The position numbers and the translations under genes are program-made. Source: Betaproteobacteria bacterium (GTDB lineage Bacteria > Pseudomonadota > Gammaproteobacteria > Burkholderiales > Burkholderiaceae_C). From it: a DNA stretch of 6,891 nucleotides. Positions 1 through 5,186 of the stretch are shown piece by piece. The stretch lies in assembly GCA_025354965.1 (NCBI GenBank), contig JANXLW010000181.1, forward strand, positions 1 through 6,891, in the 5' to 3' direction. The notes under the pieces were generated by a model that worked only from the letters and a program-made list of their open reading frames with translations, had not been told where the DNA came from and ran no database searches. Numbering within the stretch: the stretch's first letter is position 1; every line of letters starts with the position of its first letter.

Positions 1-1
1 C

Positions 2-307
2 AGTCGGCAAATGGTGGACGACGTGCTTAAGTACAAGTGGCTCGACGGTGTGCCTGAACTGCTCATCGAGCTGGGCGATGTGCTGTTTGGTGGTGGTCGG
101 CAGAGCGAGCAACCCGGGCGCGAGCTCGGTGCGGTGCCGCCGCTGTTGGTGATATGGGGTCGTGAGGACCGCATTATCCCGGCGTCGCACGCAGCCAACG
201 CACCGCCGGGTGCGACCGTCGAGGTGTTTGAAAACACAGGCCACATGGCGCAAATGGAGCGCGCCAATGATGTCAATCGCCTCATCCTCAGGCACCTTGG
301 CGGTTGA
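2..307 (+). CDS. acoC: Acetoin dehydrogenase E2 component, C-terminal part (alpha/beta-hydrolase domain); 5' end outside window
   Basis: This is the last 101 codons of a larger gene; the frame is open to the window edge, so the ATG at 11 is internal. The text GGRQ, LLVIWGREDRIIP and then NTGHMAQMERANDVN is the end of an alpha/beta hydrolase fold: the Asp of GREDRI and the His of TGHM fit the acid and base of the catalytic triad. The stretch MVDDVLKYKWLDGV resembles the C-terminal domain of AcoC. AcoC is the lipoyl-bearing E2 subunit that passes the acetyl group from acetoin to CoA, forming acetyl-CoA in the cytoplasm. In AcoC a lipoyl domain precedes the hydrolase-like domain; that part is not in the window. 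The identity rests on the domain match plus the neighbouring lipoate ligase, thiamine-binding gene and acoR. A stand-alone alpha/beta hydrolase is the alternative. Confidence 0.82.
   Translation, partial: SRQMVDDVLKYKWLDGVPELLIELGDVLFGGGRQSEQPGRELGAVPPLLVIWGREDRIIPASHAANAPPGATVEVFENTGHMAQMERANDVNRLILRHLGG
256..259 (+). promoter_or_regulatory. Shine-Dalgarno GGAG favouring the ATG at 267 for the lipoate ligase gene
   Basis: GGAG lies inside the end of acoC, seven bases before the ATG at 267 and ten before a second in-frame ATG at 270. It is the best ribosome binding site near the start of the next gene. A TTG at 297 is a rival start with a weaker AGG upstream and a much shorter overlap with acoC. 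Confidence 0.45.
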
Positions 308-1085
308 CGGCAGCCACAGCGCCGCATCCTGTGCCTTTGCACCAGGTTTTGCGCAACTGCTCTGTCCGGATCGGCCACTCGATGGAAATGTCGAAATGGT
401 CTGGATGGAGCAAGCGCTTAACGGTCACCCCATTGCCGCAGTGTGGACCGGAATGCAAGCCCTGGTAGCGCCGTTGTCCTACCAGCGTCACGCGGGTCTG
501 GATGACGTCTGCAAAACGTTTGCTGCAAGGGGCTGGCCGGTTCGACTGCGCCGCTCTGGTGGCGGCGTGGTACCGCAGGGATCCGGCATTCTCAACCTGA
601 GTCTGGCGTACCCCTGTGCCGGACCAGCCGGCGTGCTGTCGCAGGTAGTCTATCGGCACTTGTGCGGCATCATTTCCCGCAGCTTGGCGGCGCTCGGGAT
701 TGCGACCGAAGAGTGTGCGGTGCCCGGATCATTCTGTGATGGTCGCTATAACTTGGCTGTTCACCTGGACGGCTCGGTGCGCAAGATCTGCGGAACAGCG
801 CAATATTGGAAACGCGCGGGTGGTACGCAGGCGGTCTTGGTTCATGCGCTTGTACTGCTCGATGCACGGGCGACGCAGATGTCCGACATCTGCAATGCTT
901 TCGAAAGTGATCTCGGCAGTACGCGCCGTTATGAGCCGGATGCGCTCACCAGCGTCATGCAGCTGTGGCAGGCTGCGCACCCGCACGAGCAATCACCCGA
1001 TGATTTCGGACAGCGACTGACGCAACAGATTGCCGCTGTGTTGGGTCATGCAGACGGAAACCCCATACCTGTAAACGCTCTTTAG
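267..1085 (+). CDS. Lipoate-protein ligase / octanoyltransferase family protein (LplA-like)
   Basis: The protein is about 272 residues from the ATG at 267. It belongs to the biotin/lipoate protein ligase fold family. Visible hallmarks are RRSGGGVV around residues 95-102, the ligase motif that binds the lipoyl- or octanoyl-adenylate, then GILNLSLAY, then SFCDGRYNL around 155-163, and RKICGTAQYW around 172-181, whose lysine matches the conserved lysine of LplA enzymes. Such enzymes attach lipoate or octanoate to the lipoyl domains of E2 subunits in the cytoplasm. The gene overlaps acoC by 41 bases and ends 16 bases before the next gene, so it is almost certainly cotranscribed with the aco operon and probably serves AcoC. 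The N-terminus is uncertain: ATG 267, ATG 270 and TTG 297 all keep the family region, which begins near LLCPDRPLDG. Whether it acts as a ligase or a transferase cannot be read from sequence. The Cys of SFCDG could be a transferase nucleophile, but I cannot align it securely to LipM. Confidence 0.85.
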   Translation: MMSIASSSGTLAVDGSHSAASCAFAPGFAQLLCPDRPLDGNVEMVWMEQALNGHPIAAVWTGMQALVAPLSYQRHAGLDDVCKTFAARGWPVRLRRSGGGVVPQGSGILNLSLAYPCAGPAGVLSQVVYRHLCGIISRSLAALGIATEECAVPGSFCDGRYNLAVHLDGSVRKICGTAQYWKRAGGTQAVLVHALVLLDARATQMSDICNAFESDLGSTRRYEPDALTSVMQLWQAAHPHEQSPDDFGQRLTQQIAAVLGHADGNPIPVNAL

Positions 1086-1093
1086 AAAAGGAG
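1086..1093 (+). promoter_or_regulatory. Ribosome binding site of the thiamine-binding protein gene
   Basis: AAAAGGAG begins directly after the stop codon of the lipoate ligase gene and sits eight bases before the ATG at 1102. It is a near-consensus site that fixes the start of the next gene and suggests strong translation within the same transcript. Confidence 0.75.
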
Positions 1094-1101
1094 ATTCGAC
1101 C

Positions 1102-1410
1102 ATGGTTTTGCTTGAATTTGCGATGGCCCCTGCGGGCAAAGGTACCAGCGTCAGCGCCTTTGTGGCGCGCTCGCTGGATATCATTGACAAAAGCGGCTTA
1201 CCCTACCAGCTCACACCCATGGGCACTATTCTTGAGGGCGAGTGGGAGCAAGTGATGGGTGTAGTGAGCGACTGCTACAAAGCGATGAGCGCCGATTGCG
1301 AACGCGTCAGTGTCAACATCAAGATTGACGCACGCAGTGGCCCTGGCGGGCGCCTGAAGTCGAAGACGGCATCGGTCGAGCAAAAGCTCGGCCGCAAACT
1401 CTCTACTTAA
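1102..1410 (+). CDS. MTH1187/YqgV-family thiamine-binding protein
   Basis: The protein has 102 residues, the usual size of this family (formerly DUF77). Family signatures are visible throughout: an opening LLEFAMAP strand, GKGTSVSAFVARSLDIID at about 13-30, SGLPYQLTPMGTILEGEW at about 31-48, and the closing SVEQKLGRKL. Members form ferredoxin-like folds; characterised relatives bind thiamine. No signal peptide is visible, so it is cytoplasmic. It follows the lipoate ligase gene by 16 bases and closes the + strand operon. The E1 component of acetoin dehydrogenase needs thiamine diphosphate, so a role in binding or supplying thiamine to that enzyme is a reasonable inference, though not proven. 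The start is set by a strong ribosome binding site. The gene faces acoR, with nine bases between the two stop codons and no clear terminator there. Confidence 0.9.
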   Translation: MVLLEFAMAPAGKGTSVSAFVARSLDIIDKSGLPYQLTPMGTILEGEWEQVMGVVSDCYKAMSADCERVSVNIKIDARSGPGGRLKSKTASVEQKLGRKLST

Positions 1411-1419
1411 ATGCAAACG

Positions 1420-3411
1420 TTACTGCTGTGTCGGTGACACGATGTTGTAGCGCTTCATCCGACGATACACCGTGGCTCGGCAAATACCCAGATCCTGCGC
1501 CGCAGCGGTCACGTTCCAACAGCGTTGAAGCAAACTGCTTAACAGTCGCTGCGCATCGGGCGAGGCTGGGGGATGGTCTGACTTCGAAACATCCTTGGGG
1601 TGCTGCGCGCGCACGGGAGCGTCAATAAGCGCCGATGCTGAATGGTCATCTGCCAACAGCTCCTTAGGAAGGTGACCTGCTTCAATGTATCCATCATCGG
1701 ACATTGCCAATGCGTAGCGAAGCACATTGCGCAGTTGACGAATATTGCCTGGCCAATAGTAGGTCACCAGCAAATTTGCGGCTTCATCGGACAGCTTAGC
1801 CGAACCGCCAACCTGCTGTGCTTCCTGCTGCAGAACCCGTTCCACGACATATCTTTTGTCACTTCGTAGTCGCAGCGGTGGAAGATGCAGCGTAGCGCCA
1901 CACAAACGGTAGTACAAATCCTCGCGGAAGGCACCGTCAGCAATCAGTCGACGTAAATCACGATGCGATGCTGCCACCACCGTGAGGTCCACCGCAACCG
2001 GTTTTTCAGACCCAAGCGGCATGACCTCTCCCTCCGACAGCACGCGCAACAGGCGAGTTTGCAGTGGCATGGGCATATCGCCTATCTCGTCGAGAAACAG
2101 CGTGCCTCCACTGGACTGCTGGATTAACCCACGCGCGCCCTTGCTGCGGCCGCCGGTGAAACTACCCGCCACGTAGCCGAACAGCTCGCTTTCAATCAAC
2201 GACTCTGGAATGGAAGCGCAATTGACTGCAACGAATGTGCCATTGACACGTCGACTGGAGTCGTGCAAGGCACGGGCAACAAGCTCCTTGCCGGTGCCCG
2301 TCTCACCGTGCAAGAGAATGTTGACTTTCTTGTTGACCAAGCGTTTGGCTTGGTCTATCAAACGTTGCATTTGCCCGTCTTCGCCAGCCAGATTGTCCAG
2401 TGCCGGGCAGTCTGCCTGTACGGTAGCTGCCGCCAGTCCACGTACGAGCTTGCTTCCGAAATGACGCGGTGGACTGACCATGGCGTAGAACAACTCATGC
2501 AAGTGTGTACTTAAAACCGTGCGTTCGCTGGTGGTTCCCAGGCGTGACATATGCCAGATCTCAGCCATGTCCACCTTGAAAATACGCGGCAAGGTGCTGC
2601 CCACCAAGGGGTGAACGGTTTGATCCTGTCTGCCGGCACAAAGCAGCCGACGGGCACCGGTGTTTGCGCCAACAATGACACCGTCAACATCAAACGCCAG
2701 AAGGCACTCCCCGCTCACCTCAACCAGAGCCCAGTCCACATCCAGACGCAAAATCCATCGATCACTGAAATGCCGGATGAAGTTGGCATCCTCCACCATC
2801 TTGGCATACATCACCGTCATGTGGCGCGCCAGATGCTGACTCGGTTTTTCGCTGGGAGAGGTAAGTGCGGAAATGTCCAGCACACCGATGAATTCACCCG
2901 TGGGATCGAACAGTGGTGCGGTAGTACAAGTCAGTCCAATGTGGGTGGCATCAAAATGATCCTCTTGATGGCAGGTCAATGGTGCGCGCTCAACAATGCA
3001 GGTTCCCACTCCGCAGGTCCCCGCGCGCGACTCATTCCAGTCGGCGCCAAGGCACAATCCCGAACGCCTGAGTTCGCGGTCCCACTGATCGTTGCCGATA
3101 CAGTCAACGGTGATGCCCTGGGCATCGGTCAGTAGCAGTACATAACCCAGAGGAGAAACGCGTTTGTACAACTGCTCCATTCCTGCACGCGCTACACGCA
3201 TGAAGGATTCGATTTGCTCCTGATGCTCGCGCACTTGCCAGCCTTCCAGCACGCGGGCTGGTTGTGCACGGGTGGGATCAAGTCCATGGTCAGTCACACA
3301 ACGTCGCCAGGAACGCACGATGGGATCATCGTTTATTCCCATCGGAGTGTCCGAACGAAGCGAAGTCCGAGAAATCACGTCGTCAATGTGTCTTGTCATT
3401 CGTGCGGTCAT
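1420..3411 (-). CDS. acoR: Sigma-54-dependent activator of acetoin catabolism (AcoR family)
   Basis: The protein has 663 residues from the ATG ending at 3411 (MTARMTRHIDDV). The frame stays open upstream to a TTG at 3495, adding 28 unconserved-looking residues, and a second ATG lies four codons inside. Domains: an AcoR-type N-terminus with DPIVRSWRRCVTDHGLDP; a GAF domain at about 77-217; a PAS-like segment near 237-312 (LAFDVDGVIVGANTGARRLL); the sigma-54 AAA+ domain with Walker A GETGTGKE (369-376), a GAFTGA-type loop written GSFTGG (416-421), Walker B LFLDE (438-442), FREDLYYRL (495-503) and sensor II GNIRQLRN (555-562); and a Fis-type helix-turn-helix at about 623-658 (WNVTAAAQDLGICRATVYRR). 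In the family, the GAF domain senses acetoin and the AAA+ ring opens sigma-54 promoters of the aco genes. Here acoR lies convergent to the end of the operon. Its target promoter would be upstream of the operon, outside the window. Confidence 0.9.
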   Translation of the reverse strand: MTARMTRHIDDVISRTSLRSDTPMGINDDPIVRSWRRCVTDHGLDPTRAQPARVLEGWQVREHQEQIESFMRVARAGMEQLYKRVSPLGYVLLLTDAQGITVDCIGNDQWDRELRRSGLCLGADWNESRAGTCGVGTCIVERAPLTCHQEDHFDATHIGLTCTTAPLFDPTGEFIGVLDISALTSPSEKPSQHLARHMTVMYAKMVEDANFIRHFSDRWILRLDVDWALVEVSGECLLAFDVDGVIVGANTGARRLLCAGRQDQTVHPLVGSTLPRIFKVDMAEIWHMSRLGTTSERTVLSTHLHELFYAMVSPPRHFGSKLVRGLAAATVQADCPALDNLAGEDGQMQRLIDQAKRLVNKKVNILLHGETGTGKELVARALHDSSRRVNGTFVAVNCASIPESLIESELFGYVAGSFTGGRSKGARGLIQQSSGGTLFLDEIGDMPMPLQTRLLRVLSEGEVMPLGSEKPVAVDLTVVAASHRDLRRLIADGAFREDLYYRLCGATLHLPPLRLRSDKRYVVERVLQQEAQQVGGSAKLSDEAANLLVTYYWPGNIRQLRNVLRYALAMSDDGYIEAGHLPKELLADDHSASALIDAPVRAQHPKDVSKSDHPPASPDAQRLLSSLLQRCWNVTAAAQDLGICRATVYRRMKRYNIVSPTQQ

Positions 3412-3455
3412 GGCTTGTCTCGCTTGGGTCGCAACCCTCTGGTTTTGGCACCATG

Positions 3456-3475
3456 CGGAACTTCGATCGGTTCCG
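3456..3475. promoter_or_regulatory. Inverted repeat in the acoR leader, possible operator
   Basis: CGGAAC (3456-3461) and GTTCCG (3470-3475) form a perfect 6-bp inverted repeat around an 8-base spacer that itself contains the palindrome CGATCG. It ends 45 bases upstream of the preferred acoR start at 3411 and would lie inside the gene if the TTG at 3495 were used. The form fits a protein-binding site such as one for autoregulation, but the protein is unknown. Confidence 0.4.
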
Positions 3476-3499
3476 ACGCGAACAATGTAGCGCAATCTG

Positions 3500-3518
3500 C
3501 CACCCTTGAAAAGGGTGG
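3500..3518. promoter_or_regulatory. Perfect 8-bp hairpin upstream of acoR
   Basis: CCACCCTT (3500-3507) pairs exactly with AAGGGTGG (3511-3518) across a three-base loop. It sits between acoR and the broken marR gene. Neither strand has a T-run after it, so a standard intrinsic terminator is unlikely. It may be an operator or an element of the acoR 5' leader. Confidence 0.45.
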
Positions 3519-3682
3519 AATTACCCGCGTCAGTGGCTTAGCGCCCAGAATCGGTCTTCCACTATTTCAACATGTCTCTGACATAGTATTCTCGATGTTG
3601 GGTGCTAGCGTCGCGTCGAGTGTTACAGGATGAGACGCGATCAGTTTGTCATGGGCATCTTTCCGATGGCCGCTCCGTCTTT

Positions 3683-4290
3683 GGCGCGCGTCCGACACCT
3701 AATCCCGACCCGCGCACAGTTGATGCCCTGTTTGCGATTGATCGGAGCACCATGGATGATGAGCAAGTTCTCACTTCGAAGTGTAGATATGTAGCCGTTG
3801 GCATCGATCTGGCAAAGAACGTCTTTGCCGTGCATTGCGTCGATGAATCGGGTAAACCCGTGTTGGTGCGCCTCGAAGTACCACGCGCCAAGCTACTCGA
3901 ACTGATTGCCAATTTGCCGCCATGCCTCGTCGGCATGGAAGCCTGCAGCGGTGCCCACCACTGGGCCAGGGAATTTGCCAAGTTCGGCCACACCGTGCGC
4001 CTGATGGCGCCGAAGTTTGTTGCCCATTACCGCATGGGCGGAAAATGCGGCAAGAATGATGCCGCAGATGCGGCCGCCATCTGTGAAGCTGTCACCCGTC
4101 CCAACATGCGCTTTGTGCTGATCAATGGGCTGGAAGCGCGTGGCTTTATCCGCAAGCGACCGCTGCGGGTGTCGCGTTGATGAAGAAGGCAGAAGCTGCC
4201 GCCGCGGTCCTCGAAGACGAGGTGACCGGGCGATTGAGCGCAACCGAGCGCGTGACATTGCTTCGGTTGTTGAAGAAAGTCTATTCCTAG
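3683..4290 (+). pseudogene. MarR-family transcriptional regulator, disrupted by an IS110 fragment and a frameshifting deletion
   Basis: Three pieces of one MarR-type winged-helix regulator are visible. Piece 1, to about 3754, reads DPRTVDALFAIDRSTM, the usual text entering the recognition helix. Piece 2, from about 4118, reads LINGLEARGFIRKR, the rest of that helix and the start of the wing. Piece 3, about 4159-4290, reads TAAGVALMKKAEAAAAV and later LSATERVTLLRLLKKVYS before a TAG; it is the C-terminal dimerisation helix in a different frame. Between pieces 1 and 2 sit about 120 codons of IS110 transposase, in frame on both sides. Between pieces 2 and 3 the wing (normally a DDRR-like segment) is missing and the frame shifts, so translation stops at 4180. 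The N-terminal part upstream of 3683 is not clear. FGA at 3683 may continue it, and an RMRRDQFVMGIF segment in another frame near 3627-3660 may be a decayed remnant. The gene cannot give a working regulator. Confidence 0.72.
3752..4117 (+). mobile_element. IS110-family transposase, N-terminal fragment without IS ends
   Basis: From the ATG at 3752 the reading frame gives VAVGIDLAKNVFAVH, CLVGMEACSGAHHWARE and GKNDAADAAAICEAVTR, the N-terminal DEDD (RuvC-like) domain of IS110-family transposases. The four acidic residues D19, E63, D103 and D106 are all present. The match stops abruptly after RPNMRFV near 4117, where MarR-type sequence resumes. The C-terminal domain with the Ser-containing catalytic region is absent, and so are the normal flanks of an IS110 element. 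The open frame runs on to a stop at 4178-4180, giving a 142-residue chimeric product if it is made from ATG 3752. A fragment this short cannot transpose by itself. Confidence 0.85.
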
Positions 4291-4459
4291 GGCATTTCTG
4301 ACAGTTCTTCTCTATACGATCAAGGTGTTCCCCCGCAATTGTGAGGACCAGCAACGATTGTTAGCCAGGCTGCCTCACCGGACGCTATAAGGCGCTGTGC
4401 AAGAAGAATCTTTTGACTGAACCAAAGCTAAAGCAGGCACTGGCTGCGGAGCAACGGGC
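4291..4459. other. Spacer between the marR remnant and the ferritin gene; unidentified open stretches
   Basis: No gene can be named here. On the + strand one frame stays open from 4283 to a TAA at 4388-4390 and includes TVLLYTIKVFPRNCEDQQRL. Another includes YKALCKKNLLTEPKLKQALA and runs toward the ferritin gene end. These may be debris of genes lost by the same rearrangements that broke marR. No hairpin followed by a T-run is seen for ending the ferritin transcript. Confidence 0.35.
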
Positions 4460-4966
4460 TCAGTCGTCGAGGTCCTCGGCGTCCACATCCGAACCCGGGG
4501 GCAGTGCCTCCATCGCTGTCTTCACCAGGCGCACGTGTTCGGTCTCCTCGTCACGCAGCTCGGTGAACAGTTCGCGCACACCGGGGTCCTTCACGTGCTT
4601 CATGGCCTCGTCGTAGAACCAGAAGGCCTTTTCCTCCGAAGACAGAGCCAGCTTAAATGCCTTCAGCGGCGACATGTTCCAGCGCGGAGCGCCGAACTCG
4701 GGTGCCTCAACATCGAAGATCGCCGTCTTGCTGACGCGCATTGGCTTGTCGCCGAACAGCTCTTGCCGGCGCGCGGCGATCTGCTGTCCATGTTTTTCTT
4801 CGTTGATCGCCATCGACTCAAAGATGGATCCGGCGTCGACGTCCTCGCGACGACCGATCTGCTCGGCGAAGAACTTGTAGCGATCCGCGGCCTCGGCTTC
4901 GATCAGAATGGCCAGATCTAGAGCATCCATGAGATTGAGGTTGGAAAAGTCAATTTTGACGGACAC
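4460..4966 (-). CDS. Ferritin-like / rubrerythrin-type diiron protein without a rubredoxin domain
   Basis: The protein has 168 residues and starts at a GTG with a strong AGGAGG upstream. It shows the two-fold four-helix diiron layout of rubrerythrins: E23 in LIEAEAADRY, E56 and H59 in NEEKH, E111 in SSEEKAFWFYDEA, and E141 and H144 in DEETEH. Each half has a glutamate seven residues before a tyrosine (E23/Y30, E111/Y118) and then an ExxH pair. There is no CxxC rubredoxin module and no signal peptide; the C-terminus is acidic (DVDAEDLDD). Relatives are cytoplasmic and deal with peroxide or iron, but the substrate of this one cannot be told from sequence. It stands alone on the - strand. An insertion sequence whose transposase points the same way ends about 166 bases upstream, so its promoter region is short or partly replaced. 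Confidence 0.85.
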   Translation of the reverse strand: MSVKIDFSNLNLMDALDLAILIEAEAADRYKFFAEQIGRREDVDAGSIFESMAINEEKHGQQIAARRQELFGDKPMRVSKTAIFDVEAPEFGAPRWNMSPLKAFKLALSSEEKAFWFYDEAMKHVKDPGVRELFTELRDEETEHVRLVKTAMEALPPGSDVDAEDLDD

Positions 4967-4970
4967 GGAG

Positions 4971-4976
4971 CCTCCT
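4971..4976 (-). promoter_or_regulatory. Ribosome binding site of the ferritin-like gene, supporting the GTG start
   Basis: AGGAGG on the - strand stands four bases before the GTG at 4966-4964. The spacing is short but the match is complete, and no other site stands before the next in-frame ATG at codon 13, so the GTG start is preferred. Confidence 0.65.
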
Positions 4977-4985
4977 GTGGGTCAG

Positions 4986-5012
4986 GGCGGGTGCTAGCTT
5001 TGAGCGCCCGCC
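4986..5012. promoter_or_regulatory. GC-rich hairpin in the leader of the ferritin-like gene
   Basis: GGCGGGTGC (4986-4994) pairs with GCGCCCGCC (5004-5012) over a nine-base loop, with eight Watson-Crick pairs and one G-T pair. It lies 9 bases upstream of the ribosome binding site of the ferritin-like gene. There is no T-run on either strand, so a leader structure or binding site fits better than a terminator. Confidence 0.45.
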
Positions 5013-5132
5013 GGATGAATGGGAAGGCACATTTTAGTCAGGGGTCAAGTAAATCTTCATGATCTAGCGCAACACACAGCGCCTGTCCGTGGCGGCAAAC
5101 TGCCCACCGCAGCCTGGTCAGTCAAACAGTTT

Positions 5133-5145
5133 GGCGTGGTTCAAA
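5133..5145 (+). repeat. Left terminal inverted repeat of the insertion sequence
   Basis: GGCGTGGTTCAAA is identical to the inward-reading right end at 6838-6826. The match stops one base further out (T against A), which defines the tip of the element. The right-hand copy is annotated separately. Confidence 0.75.
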
Positions 5146-5159
5146 AATCACTGTTTTCG

Positions 5160-5167
5160 GGTAACAC
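5160..5167 (+). repeat. Subterminal octamer GGTAACAC, left copy
   Basis: GGTAACAC reads inward from the left end, 14 bases after the terminal repeat. The same octamer reads inward from the right end, but only 4 bases after its repeat. Repeated subterminal octamers are often transposase binding sites; that role is inferred here. Confidence 0.45.
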
Positions 5168-5186
5168 AGACGTACCAATGCATCCC

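Noticed and set aside
162..266. Longer N-terminus of the lipoate ligase frame, starting at 162
   Set aside because: The first 35 codons lie inside the acoC hydrolase domain, read as low-complexity Arg-rich text and have no family match; the GGAG before 267 is better.
1428..1440. GTGTC-GGT-GACAC hairpin as a terminator between the convergent genes
   Set aside because: The stem has only five pairs, there is no T-run, and it lies within the coding end of acoR.
3445..3461. Sigma-54-like promoter start TGGCAC on the + strand
   Set aside because: The TTGC half at the proper distance is missing, and it points away from acoR toward the broken marR gene.
3412..3495. Longer AcoR start at the TTG at 3495
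   Set aside because: The 28 added residues look unlike AcoR N-termini, the start codon is rare, and a clean inverted repeat lies inside this stretch.
4535..4921. + strand open frame of 128 codons across the ferritin-like gene
   Set aside because: It is antisense to a gene with a complete diiron motif set and a strong ribosome binding site.
5031..5036. TAAAAT as a -10 box for the ferritin-like gene on the - strand
   Set aside because: The -10 match is fair, but the hexamer 17 bases upstream matches the -35 consensus at only three places, so it is too weak to annotate.
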